Shown here: positions 49,801 through 58,883 of the stretch, piece by piece
How the letters are laid out: every line of letters begins with the position of its first letter
Numbering within the stretch: position 1 is the first letter of the stretch
From: an uncultured Christensenella sp.
GTDB taxonomy: Bacteria > Bacillota > Clostridia > Christensenellales > Borkfalkiaceae
Length of the DNA: 63,289 nt
NCBI GenBank assembly: GCA_949878495.1
Contig: CATLAR010000002.1
Coordinates: 1-63,289, forward strand
Reading direction: 5' to 3'
Notes under the pieces: model-generated
Databases searched by the model: none
Seen by the model: the letters and a program-made list of their open reading frames with translations, nothing else
What the model was told of the DNA's origin: nothing
Translations under genes and position numbers: made by a program

Positions 49801-52800
49801 GCGTTTGTCGACGGTATCAAAGTCGGTAGTGCGGAATTTATTGTCGACGGCGGCACCGTTTCGGGAAACAATGCCGCATCCGGCGGTGCAATTCACATTG
49901 CCGACGGCGGTAGCTCGGTAATAAACAACGGCGATATTTCTAATAATAACGCTCATTACGGCGGCGCGCTCCGCGTTGCGGGCTTGGGTTCGGCGCGTTT
50001 AACTTTAAACGGCGGCACCGTTTCGAACAACACGGGTGTTGACGGCGGCGCGCTTCATATCAATCCCGATAGTAACCCCGATGGTGTAGAAAACTTTACT
50101 ATGAACGGTGGGGAAGTTATCAACAACGTTGGCGAGATAGGCGGGGCGTTCTTGTTATGTCGACACACTATTGCGTCCATTAACGGCGGCGTTATATCTA
50201 ATAACACCGCAAAAGTCAGGGGAGGCAGCGTTTACGGCGTGCATTCCGTTGAACTTACTATAACGGGCGGCGAAATCATAGATAACCGTCTTACAGACGA
50301 TCTGTCTTACGGCGGAGGACTTTGTTTAATAGGTCAGTTGTGGGCGACGGAAACTTCGCATTCGGCTAAACTTATTATGTCGGGCGGGTTGATTGCCCAT
50401 AACAGCGCGGGCAGCGACGGCGGCGGTATTTACGTAAACGGCGCGCCCTTTACTATGACGGGCGGCGAAATTATTTATAACGAAACGCGCTTAAACCAAA
50501 ACGGCGGAGGAGGAGTGCGGCTTGCGTATAAAGCCGAAATGACTTTTTCCGGCGGACTCGTCGCGCACAATACTTCGGGCAGTTCGGGCGGCGGCATTTC
50601 GCTTACCGACGCTACGCTGAATATGAGCGGCGGCGTGATTACGGGCAACATGGCTATAGAAAACCGTGACAACCCCGTTAACCCGGGCGGCGGAGGCGGC
50701 GGCGTCAGTCTGTGGGAGTCAACGTTTAATATGACTGGCGGAGAAGTCTCCGACAACGAATCGGGGTGTTACGGCGGCGGAGTTATAATAAGCGGCGGCG
50801 GTACAATATTTTCTACTTTTAATCTCCAAGGCGGCAGGATAATCAACAACCGCACCACGGGACAAAGAGCGGGCGGCGGTATAGCCGTTTCTTGTTCGCG
50901 CGTGTCGGGAGTGTTTAACGGCGCGCCCAACGTTTTAAACGTTTCGGGCGGCGTGGTTACGGGGAATACCGCTATGGGCGGCAGGGTTTCAAACGTATAC
51001 CTCGACGGCACGACAAGCGCAAACCGCGCGAAAATCAATATCATAGGCGCGCTTGCGGACGCAAATGGCAAGACCACTTGCATAGGCGTTACTTCGGCGT
51101 TCTCGGGCGTGTTCACTGCGGGATATTCGGCGAATAACGCGGGCGTAAACGCTTTGACGTACTTCTTCTCGGACGACTCGAGTATGGGCGTTGCAATGAG
51201 CGGGAACGAAGCTGCGCTGAGCGGCTCGGTGGACAGAAAGACTTTAATATGGCAATACCGTGAAAACGGCGGAAGCTGGACGAATATAGAAAGCACGCAG
51301 TTTACGGCGGAGTATACGGGCGGGACTTTCGAGGTACAGGCGGTCTATAACGGCACCGTCGTTATAAGCGCGCCCACTTCCACGAGCGCGGCGGGGGGTG
51401 TTGCTTCGGCGTTCTCGGGCGTAGGCGTTTACGCGTTCACGCTTGCCAACGCGGAAAGCGGCGGCGTGGTGTTTGCCAACCCCGCTTTGATATTCGAAAT
51501 CGTGCCCGCGAGCATTAGCTGGCAGATTGCAGTAACCAAGGACATAGACGGCAACGCGGTTAATCCCGTCTGGGAAGAGGCGCAGGGCAACGCGCTTTTG
51601 TTCACGGGTTGCGAGTACACGGTGCGCGCCGTCAGCGGCGGGCATACGGTCGCGCTCGAAGGCTCGGCGGTAATGCTCGAAGCCAAGGATTACGAATTTA
51701 AAGTAGTCGGCGCGGACGGCGGAAACTACGACGGCGGAACGCTGAATTTCAAGGTAAACGCAAGATATATAGGGGTTAACTGGATTTTCGACGGTTTTAC
51801 GGGCAACGCTTACGCAGGCTATGAAAAGGTTTACGACGGCTTCGGTCACTCGCCGATATTCACCGTGAACAATATAGATAACGTTACCGTCGGTCAGTTA
51901 AAAGTACATAAAGAATACTCGTACAACGGCGGCGTTTACACAACGGCGGAACCGAGAAACGCGGGTGTTTACGATGTGCGCCTTGCGTTCGACGGCGACA
52001 GTCGATTCCTTAAACACCTCGGCAAAAGTATAATATTCACGGGCGAAAACGCACGTTTTAAAATAACGCCCGTATCCCTGCGCGTGGAGTGGCGCAACGG
52101 CGACGGCACGCCGCTTTCGGGCGACGCCGAGTACGTTTACAACGCGGCGGGGCAGGGGCTTTCGTTCAGGCTTTTAACGCCTATGGCGGGCGAGAGCGTG
52201 AACGGCGTGGTTAAGTATTATTACGCTTCGGGTTCGCCTTTAAACGGCGCGCCCGTCACCCCCGGCGAATACCTTGCCCGCGCGGATTTGCCTGCGGACT
52301 GCGTGAACTACGTACTTGCGGACAATTATTCGCATTCGCTCACGATAACGAGGGCTACCATTTCGCCCAAATTCACGGGCAACGCCGACAACGGCGGCGC
52401 GTTCGTATGGTACTATAACGGCAAGGCGCAGGCGCCTTCGGTAACGCTCGTCGGTGCGGACGGAATTGCTCTGGTTGCGGGCGTTGATTACGATATTACG
52501 GGCGACGACAATCTAAACGCCGCCGATTACGTTTTAAGCGTCGCGCTCAAAACCGACGCGGCGGAACTGTATATTTTAGAGGACGCGACGCGTTCGTTCA
52601 CCATAGCCAAAGCGCCCGTCGACGTAGAATGGTCGGGGTATACCGAGCGGGACGGCGCAACGGAAATTTCGGGCGAAAAACGCGTTGACGGCGGGATATA
52701 CTGGACTTACGACAAAAACGCGCACGGCGTTAAAGCCGTTGCCAGGCCCTTGAACGGGCTGGACGAATTCGAGCTTTCGCTCACCGACGCGGGCGGGCTT

Positions 52801-55800
52801 GTAAACGTAGGGTCGCGTACGGCTACGGCGGGGCCGGGCGAGTTTGCGACCAACTTCGAGTTTACCGCTTCGGCAAAACGCACGCAGAATTTCGCAGTTG
52901 AAAAGTTTATAATCGGCAACGTGGTATGGGAGCGCGACGGCAAGACCTATAACTCGGGCGACACTCCACGTTTCGCTTTCGGAAAGGTCACAAGCGAGGG
53001 ACCGGGCTTTACGGTAAGCGCGGTCGGCGCGGCGGGAGAAACGCTTTCGTTCACGGATAAGAGCTTCTCGTGGGCGGCTTCGGGCGAGGTTTACGATTTG
53101 CCCGAAAACACCGTCGACGGATACACGGTTACGGTAACGCTTGCGGACGGGAACTACGCGTTCGCGGCTGGTATTGCAAGCGATACGCAGAGAGTTAAAA
53201 CGCAGATTAAATTCTTTATAGACCCCGTTTATGCGGAAGTCGCCACCGTTGAAGTCGTGTGGTATACTCTCGACGGCGAGGGCAACCGCGTGCCGCTTTC
53301 GGATACTCCCGACAATAAATTCACCTTCGTTTACGACGGCGGCGAGCACGAGATTTACGCCTGGTTCTACGGCGAGGACGGGAATTGGGCTACGGGAGTT
53401 GCGGCGTTTCCCGACGACAGGTTCGACGTTATCTTTACGGGCGACAAGAAGAGCGCGGGCACGCACGTGGCGAGAATTACGCCAAGGCTTGGTTTCGAGT
53501 TCCACGGCTCGGTAGAATGCTCCTACGAAATTACCAAAAAACCGCTTACGATTGAATGGAAAGCGGACGGTAAATACGTTTACGGCGGCAGCGCTTCGGA
53601 AATTATCCCCCACTATACCGTCAAAGACGGCGACAAAACGCTGTTCGTGTACGACGGAACTTCCCTCCCGAACTCGGGCGAACTGTTCGAAGCGGGTTTC
53701 TACGTGACGGGCGCGTATAACGCGGGCCCTCACGAAGCGCTTACGCATATCAGCGATAATTACAGCATTATAAACGGCACGTTCGGGTTCACTATCAGCC
53801 CGTTTGAACTGACGGGCGACATTGTGTGGGATAACCTTGAAATTATTTACACGGGCGGCGTAGCGCAGCCTACGGCGAAGATAGAAACGCCGTACGACGG
53901 CGATCTCGTTCTGCGCGTGCTCGGCGGCGATTCCGCGCTGGGCGAACACACGGCTTTCGCGATTATCGACAGTACGGGCGCGGGGCACAATTACGTGCTG
54001 TCCCCGTCGGTCGATAACGAGAAAACGTTCGTAATCATTCTCAAAAAAATCGACGTCAACTCCGTCTATTGGACGGCGGAAGATAACGCCGACGGCGACA
54101 GAATAACTTACGGCGAGTATACTTTCGCGTTCGACGGCAACGGAGGCGCGGCAGCGGGCTTAACGCAGGGTCCGCACGCGTTCTTCGTGGACGGCGACAG
54201 GGCGTATAAACTCGAGGTCGTAGGGCACGCCTCGAACGCGGGCGGTTACGTTGCGTTCGTTGCGGCGGGTTACGACTTCCGCAACGGCGAAGCGCAAGCC
54301 GCCGCCCCGAGCTGTCCGTTCGTCATCAAGCCCAAAACCGTAACGGGCGCGTGGTCGGATACTACGGCGGTTTACGACGGCAAAGTTCACAAACCCAAGT
54401 TCACGCTCGCGCCTACGGGCAACGTTTTAGAGAGCGAGCAGCTCTCCGGGGCTATCGAAGTCACGGGCTTTGAGAACGCGGGCGTTTACACGGCTTCGGC
54501 TACGTTATCCGAGGGGTATTACCGCACCAATTACGTTTTCGACGACGGAAAAGGCGGCGCTTGCAACACGCTTTCAACGCCTTTCACCGTAAATAAATTC
54601 ACCGTCGGTTCCAAATATTTCGCGTGGAATGGCGAGGCGAGCTGGACTTACGGCGACGAAGTTACGCCGCCCGAGCTTTCGGCGACCGCGCTTTCCGTCG
54701 AGATCGACGGCGAAGCCGTTTCGTTCACTTTCGCGTACACGGGTTTCAGCGGCTACGCGGGCAGTCACAGCGTTACCGCGCGCATTGCTTCGGCAACGCT
54801 CGGCGGCGAGGACGTAAGCGGCAATTTCGCGCTGGATATAGCGGCGTTCGCTTACGTGGTCAACGCCAAAGAGGTTGAAATAGAATGGCGCTGGACGGGC
54901 GCGGACGAGAGCGGCGACAAACCGTCGTTCGCCTACAACGGTCTTGCGCGCGGTCCCGTCGTCGTTATGAAGGTCGGAAGCGACTACGTCACCGACGAAA
55001 ACGGCGAGGAAATCACCCTTAAAGTCCACGACCTCGGCACCACGGTCGGCGGGTATACGGCAAGGGTATTCGCGCCCGACAACTACGTGTTCAAGGGCGA
55101 CAAGTACTCCGCGGAAGCCGAGTACGTCATAGTCAAAGCCGAAATCACGCTCGTCTGGGATAAGAACGGCGGCGAGGAAATTTTCGCCGACGACGGCGTT
55201 ACGCTCACGGGCGTTAAATGGACTTACGACGGACAGTCGCACGCGCCCAAAGCCTTCGTTTACGACGCGGAAGCAGAGAACGGGCGGGGCGGCGAAGTAC
55301 GCGTTACGGGCTCGTCGACGGACGCGGGCACGTTCACGGCGTACGCCGAGGGCAACAACGAAAACTACGAAATCTCGGGCGGAAGCTCGTCGCTTAACTG
55401 CGTTATCGAGGCGGCGGTGGTCTACCTCGTCTGGCGCGGCAACGCCGAAGGCGGGTTCGAATGGCAGTACGACGACGGCAAGGAGTTCGCGCCTACGGCA
55501 GTGCTTGCAACCCGCGACGGCGAAACGGGCGACCTTACCCCGATTATCTCGGGCGGCGACTACCTGTTCGCAACCGTTACGGGCGCAATGGGCGTAGTCT
55601 GCGGCGAGGGCGAGAGCTATACCGCAACCGCCGTTCCCGACAAAAAGAATTACTCGTTCGCGGCGGACGCAGAAGTCACGCACGAGTTCAGAATCGTCCC
55701 CAAAGTCCTCAGCGGCGAGGGCTGGGAGTTCGAATGGAAGAGCGAAACTCAGCCTCAGCTTGGCGGCGAATACGCCGTTTACGGCTTCGTGTATAACGGC

Positions 55801-58614
55801 ACGGCGCAAGCCCCCGTTCCGCACGTCGCGCTGGGAATGCTGTTCGTCGTCGAGTACTACTCGGTCGCGGAGGACGGCACGCTCACTCCCGTATCCGAAT
55901 ACGCGCTCACCGAGGCGGGCAGATACCGCGTAACCGCTTCGTCGGCAGACGGCAACTACGCCGTTCCCGCAGATAAAGCGACGGTAGAGGTCGTAATCTC
56001 CCCCAAAACCGTAAAAGCGGTATGGAGTACGGAAGAAATTATTTATAAGGGCGCGGACGTCAACCAATCGCCTTCGGCGCATTTTTCGGACGTAAACGGC
56101 AACAAAATCATTTTAAACGTTTTGGTCGACGCGGCGGCGTATGCCGAGGTCGGCAAATATTCCGCGACCGCCGCGTTCGTATCCCCGAGCGCGAACTACG
56201 TTCTCGATACGGACAGCACGGCGACCGAGTATTCGATCAGCCCCCGCAAAATCCCCGTAGCGTGGGATTGGACGGGTTGGACGGATAAGTCCGCGGAATA
56301 CGACGGCAAACCCCATGCCCCCGCGGCAACCCCGTCAATGGATAACGCTTACGAAGCCGACCTCAAAGGCGGGCTGACGGTAAGCTCGGCTATAACTCTC
56401 GGCGGTAAAACGGTGGCTTCGGCGGTCAACGCGGGCGCGTACGTTATAACGCTCACTCTCGGCGGCTCGGCGGCGAAAAACTACTCGCTCACCGACGACA
56501 GCGCGGGCTTTACTATAACCAAGCGCGCGCTGATTATAACCGCGCAAAGCGACACGGTGGCTTACGGCTCGCCCGTGCCCTCGTACTCGGCAACGTTCTC
56601 GGGCTGGGCTGACGGCGAAAACGAAAACAGCTTCAACCTCTTAAACGGCGCGGTCAAGGGCAATTGGATTTCCTGCGCGTACAACCGCCGCTCGCAACCC
56701 GGCGAGTACCCCATACGCCTCAACCGCGTATGGCTGGAAAGCACGCTTAAAAACTACAAACTCACTTTAACCGACGGAACGCTCACCGTCACAGCCGTTG
56801 ACAAAACGGTAATCTGGCGGGGCGAGCTTGACGACGTTGGCGCGTATTACAGCGGCGCGGAGTATAAGCCCACTGCGGTTTACTACCCCAACGGCACTAC
56901 GGGCGCGCCCGCTCGGCTTCAGGTCGTTTACGCCGAGTACGACGAAAAAACGGGCGTTTACAAGCCTTTGAACGACCCCGACTTCAAAGCCGTCAAAGCG
57001 GGTACATACCACGTTATCGCGGTTGGCGGCGACGCGTCGGTAGAGCTTACCAACACGGGGCTTACCTACGAGATACATAAGCGCAAAATCACCGTCAATA
57101 TCGAGTCCGTGTCCGAAGAGGAGTTCGGCAGCGTTTATAAAGTAGTCGACGACGGCGAGGAAACCGTCCGTCACAAGTTCCTTGACTGGAGCTACGCCGA
57201 CGGAGTTCGTCCCGTTTCCGGCGACGACCTCGGCATTACGCTAAGCTGTTCGTTCGAGTTCGACGCGCACGGTTACGCACACGCCGGCGAGTATAAAATC
57301 GTAGGAGACTGGAACAGAGCGCAGTACGGTTTCGACTACGAGGTGGTTTTCGCAGGCGACGGCGTGGACGGCGACGGCAACGAAACGTGCGGTACGTACG
57401 AAATCGTCAAGGCGAAAATCAGCATTTTAAAGCGCGACGATATTATGTCCGAGGGCGACTTCACTTACCATATAGGCAACGTTTCCAGCGGCAAGGCGTG
57501 GTATATCCGCCTGGGCGACTACGGCACGGTCGACGGCGTTGAACAGTATCTCTTCATCGGCAGCAAGGGCTACCGCGGCAGGGATAACGTCAAGGTCGAA
57601 TACAGCTTCAAAGCCTATAATATGAACGAGCTCGACCCGTCCGTTCCGCTCACGCCCGAGGAAGAAACCAATTGGATAACCGAGCGCGTAGGGCTGAGGT
57701 TGATAGGTAAATATTTCATTCATTACAGAATAACCATTGAAAACCACGAAACCCTGCTCGGCACCTGGCGCGTGCTCATTCTTCCCGAAAACGAGGTTGT
57801 AAGAATTATCTTCAACAAGCCCTACGAAACGGAGTACGGCAAACCCGTACCCGAAGATCTGGCGCAGTACCTCTATAAAGAGGGTTACGTCACGTTCGAC
57901 AATATCGGCGTAGACGCTTACAACAACCGCGTTACGGCTTCGGTAGACGACGGTTACGGCGGTCGCGTAGACTCGAAAACGGGCGTAGGTAAATACACCG
58001 TAAACTTCAAAATCGACAACACGGGTTCGGATATCGAGTACCATATCGTGTATAACACCCTGCAATCGCTCGAAGAAACCAACGTCGGCGCGTACGTAAT
58101 CGCACCCAAGCGCATTTATATCGAGTGGGGCGAAACGAGTTACGAGTACGACGGCACGCTCAAAGCCCCGTCGTTCGTAATCAGCGGCTTTATCACGGCT
58201 AACAACTACACCGTAACGCCCGATAATCTTCGGTTCGTGACCGAGGGCGACGGCTACGAATACACCGCGATAAAAGTGACCGACAACGGCGCCGAAGTGA
58301 CGGTAATCGTCGCGGCGCGCGGCAACTTTACGGCGGTCGGCGGACATATGCTAAGGCTGACCGTGGAAAACTCCAATTACGATATTAAGACCACTGACGG
58401 CGAAACTGTAGTTTCGATAATTTCACCCGAAATCGAGCCGCCCGTTGTGGACCCTACACCCGCGGAAGGTTTGCCCAAATGGCTTATTTACGTGCTTATA
58501 GGCACGGGCTGCGTAATCGGTTTAATGTTTATTATCATAATTATTCTGGCGGCGCGTAAGCGCAAAGCGGCGGAATACGACGACGAAGGCTTCGGCGATT
58601 ATTACGATCAATAA
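46843..58614 (+). CDS. Giant modular surface protein (3923 aa)
   Basis: Secreted, membrane-anchored, adhesin-like. Signal peptide (about 1-40); two DUF6273-like domains (about 55-335 and 360-670, each closing in RPA(M/L)H(L/F)NL); a right-handed beta-helix of GG-x-I-x-x-N ... GGG(V/I)Y turns (about 750-1460); then some two dozen Ig-like MBG/YDG-type repeats of about 90 residues with motif Y(D/N)G-x-x-H-x-P (about 1465-3860). Near the end EPPVVDPTPAEGLPKW leads into one membrane helix (about 3879-3905) and a short acidic cytoplasmic tail; no LPxTG. Start at 46843 after GAGGTG. Ligand unknown. Confidence 0.93.
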   Translation: MKIKFNRLKFSAIIALAASFLCCVCVSAAGLFASPAKANAVGTAFTYSFGGDQSSRVTTVRNLITRVNGSSTTYGTYAEFSRAFTAARNAQQINANINLGGIQWQIVYAEKAAHSYGNTEKGDVVITLFMSSSASTQNAVSYSPFTSSDNTLAYPSGMYSSSYVRSVLTGSSYAASVADAQAGILTDGEQGSILSAHESLYGRFLAVPANMGYQETESAKVQYNAAKNHENESWGTQTNSNTILNYGSKKSNTDWKYDKFWIPSRTETGGTSDTSAGFWNLSDSMRSSTVGGDFWQRTTTTAGNAHVLSYTGVTNSKATNVTGMIRPAMHLNLRLLYEDATTQVSELYNGSSVNQSALSDLLSALNSGNGGDYNALKAAVNARGGAMDYTQIKANNGGKTLTVTLGGRQWFVPYVSKDKTGNLIATLWLSGGSDNAPYSDKWASANSSGSIEVVGNSPRISYPANMYGTSYLRSFLVGSPFAAATGGTTDTDAAYGDYTKITGDGQLSLNYSGAQSGVWKTFLDSGVTDYLVKPKNVGWQEDEAYCIAHGSGTILCPNEELGIPAAGVHVGGMNYSDRYGYYDWGEDYIWIPSLYETKLDQRNDSAVTDKNSGLWAADLALTCPDGETGTWVRSANSLSANFGIYHTDTGMSYTARACYGEAKVRPALHFNLTKAAGGDPAEKALAELWNEAVQDSIDSGKQVEFILPENWYAFADEANGTSFGAGVGFKNGALCVPAGADIKLRLNGRVIDRNLASAHSGGGVIYVSGKLEVVDLTHAHSGKITGGNTTESGGGVCVTDGGEFTLTGGQITGNRSNSGGGVYAAGANSKVVISGGVISQNGVENLGGGLFIADGAHFELNGGTLMRNSAKTYGGAVFINGVSFRMSGGAVSENQAGYGGGIYINGGNGEGSKGTVELNGGFISANKVTNGGGGIVVEKCALTIDGCNIVGNQAGSSGGGLSVFAATARLVSGHIDDNTAVINGGGAFVDGIKVGSAEFIVDGGTVSGNNAASGGAIHIADGGSSVINNGDISNNNAHYGGALRVAGLGSARLTLNGGTVSNNTGVDGGALHINPDSNPDGVENFTMNGGEVINNVGEIGGAFLLCRHTIASINGGVISNNTAKVRGGSVYGVHSVELTITGGEIIDNRLTDDLSYGGGLCLIGQLWATETSHSAKLIMSGGLIAHNSAGSDGGGIYVNGAPFTMTGGEIIYNETRLNQNGGGGVRLAYKAEMTFSGGLVAHNTSGSSGGGISLTDATLNMSGGVITGNMAIENRDNPVNPGGGGGGVSLWESTFNMTGGEVSDNESGCYGGGVIISGGGTIFSTFNLQGGRIINNRTTGQRAGGGIAVSCSRVSGVFNGAPNVLNVSGGVVTGNTAMGGRVSNVYLDGTTSANRAKINIIGALADANGKTTCIGVTSAFSGVFTAGYSANNAGVNALTYFFSDDSSMGVAMSGNEAALSGSVDRKTLIWQYRENGGSWTNIESTQFTAEYTGGTFEVQAVYNGTVVISAPTSTSAAGGVASAFSGVGVYAFTLANAESGGVVFANPALIFEIVPASISWQIAVTKDIDGNAVNPVWEEAQGNALLFTGCEYTVRAVSGGHTVALEGSAVMLEAKDYEFKVVGADGGNYDGGTLNFKVNARYIGVNWIFDGFTGNAYAGYEKVYDGFGHSPIFTVNNIDNVTVGQLKVHKEYSYNGGVYTTAEPRNAGVYDVRLAFDGDSRFLKHLGKSIIFTGENARFKITPVSLRVEWRNGDGTPLSGDAEYVYNAAGQGLSFRLLTPMAGESVNGVVKYYYASGSPLNGAPVTPGEYLARADLPADCVNYVLADNYSHSLTITRATISPKFTGNADNGGAFVWYYNGKAQAPSVTLVGADGIALVAGVDYDITGDDNLNAADYVLSVALKTDAAELYILEDATRSFTIAKAPVDVEWSGYTERDGATEISGEKRVDGGIYWTYDKNAHGVKAVARPLNGLDEFELSLTDAGGLVNVGSRTATAGPGEFATNFEFTASAKRTQNFAVEKFIIGNVVWERDGKTYNSGDTPRFAFGKVTSEGPGFTVSAVGAAGETLSFTDKSFSWAASGEVYDLPENTVDGYTVTVTLADGNYAFAAGIASDTQRVKTQIKFFIDPVYAEVATVEVVWYTLDGEGNRVPLSDTPDNKFTFVYDGGEHEIYAWFYGEDGNWATGVAAFPDDRFDVIFTGDKKSAGTHVARITPRLGFEFHGSVECSYEITKKPLTIEWKADGKYVYGGSASEIIPHYTVKDGDKTLFVYDGTSLPNSGELFEAGFYVTGAYNAGPHEALTHISDNYSIINGTFGFTISPFELTGDIVWDNLEIIYTGGVAQPTAKIETPYDGDLVLRVLGGDSALGEHTAFAIIDSTGAGHNYVLSPSVDNEKTFVIILKKIDVNSVYWTAEDNADGDRITYGEYTFAFDGNGGAAAGLTQGPHAFFVDGDRAYKLEVVGHASNAGGYVAFVAAGYDFRNGEAQAAAPSCPFVIKPKTVTGAWSDTTAVYDGKVHKPKFTLAPTGNVLESEQLSGAIEVTGFENAGVYTASATLSEGYYRTNYVFDDGKGGACNTLSTPFTVNKFTVGSKYFAWNGEASWTYGDEVTPPELSATALSVEIDGEAVSFTFAYTGFSGYAGSHSVTARIASATLGGEDVSGNFALDIAAFAYVVNAKEVEIEWRWTGADESGDKPSFAYNGLARGPVVVMKVGSDYVTDENGEEITLKVHDLGTTVGGYTARVFAPDNYVFKGDKYSAEAEYVIVKAEITLVWDKNGGEEIFADDGVTLTGVKWTYDGQSHAPKAFVYDAEAENGRGGEVRVTGSSTDAGTFTAYAEGNNENYEISGGSSSLNCVIEAAVVYLVWRGNAEGGFEWQYDDGKEFAPTAVLATRDGETGDLTPIISGGDYLFATVTGAMGVVCGEGESYTATAVPDKKNYSFAADAEVTHEFRIVPKVLSGEGWEFEWKSETQPQLGGEYAVYGFVYNGTAQAPVPHVALGMLFVVEYYSVAEDGTLTPVSEYALTEAGRYRVTASSADGNYAVPADKATVEVVISPKTVKAVWSTEEIIYKGADVNQSPSAHFSDVNGNKIILNVLVDAAAYAEVGKYSATAAFVSPSANYVLDTDSTATEYSISPRKIPVAWDWTGWTDKSAEYDGKPHAPAATPSMDNAYEADLKGGLTVSSAITLGGKTVASAVNAGAYVITLTLGGSAAKNYSLTDDSAGFTITKRALIITAQSDTVAYGSPVPSYSATFSGWADGENENSFNLLNGAVKGNWISCAYNRRSQPGEYPIRLNRVWLESTLKNYKLTLTDGTLTVTAVDKTVIWRGELDDVGAYYSGAEYKPTAVYYPNGTTGAPARLQVVYAEYDEKTGVYKPLNDPDFKAVKAGTYHVIAVGGDASVELTNTGLTYEIHKRKITVNIESVSEEEFGSVYKVVDDGEETVRHKFLDWSYADGVRPVSGDDLGITLSCSFEFDAHGYAHAGEYKIVGDWNRAQYGFDYEVVFAGDGVDGDGNETCGTYEIVKAKISILKRDDIMSEGDFTYHIGNVSSGKAWYIRLGDYGTVDGVEQYLFIGSKGYRGRDNVKVEYSFKAYNMNELDPSVPLTPEEETNWITERVGLRLIGKYFIHYRITIENHETLLGTWRVLILPENEVVRIIFNKPYETEYGKPVPEDLAQYLYKEGYVTFDNIGVDAYNNRVTASVDDGYGGRVDSKTGVGKYTVNFKIDNTGSDIEYHIVYNTLQSLEETNVGAYVIAPKRIYIEWGETSYEYDGTLKAPSFVISGFITANNYTVTPDNLRFVTEGDGYEYTAIKVTDNGAEVTVIVAARGNFTAVGGHMLRLTVENSNYDIKTTDGETVVSIISPEIEPPVVDPTPAEGLPKWLIYVLIGTGCVIGLMFIIIIILAARKRKAAEYDDEGFGDYYDQ

Positions 58615-58860
58615 GTTAAAACACCTCACCCCTGCCCCTCCCCTCAAGGGGAGGGCAAGAGAGGGGATAATCTTGATTTCTCCTTGAGGACGAGCGTTGA
58701 TTTCTTTGTGACGGCACGGTGCGCCGTCGCATCAACGCGAGATGAGTGAGCGCATTTTATCGCGCTAACGGTGACCGAGGCGACGGGTTTTCCTTACCGT
58801 CGCCGAGCCAGCTGTCCCGTAGGGACTGATGAGGTGTGGAAACAACGGAAAGCAAAAAAC
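58615..58860. repeat. Composite repeat between the giant genes
   Basis: Inverted copy of the palindromic element split in two (CACCTCACCCC...CCCCTCAAGGGGAGGG and CAGCTGTCCC GTAG GGACTGATGAGGTG) with a 103-bp unit (58682-58784) nested between. That unit matches 6397-6499 on the opposite strand at 94 of 103 positions. Confidence 0.85.
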
Positions 58861-58883
58861 TATCTTTAAAGAGGTAACGCTAT

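Noticed and set aside
49100-51230. GGCGGCGG-rich DNA as a CRISPR or satellite repeat
   Set aside because: It is the coding sequence of degenerate beta-helix turns with variable spacing.
52576-56082. 470-aa and 502-aa minus-strand ORFs
   Set aside because: Arg/Val-rich antisense frames opposite the Ig-like repeats; produced by codon bias of the giant gene.
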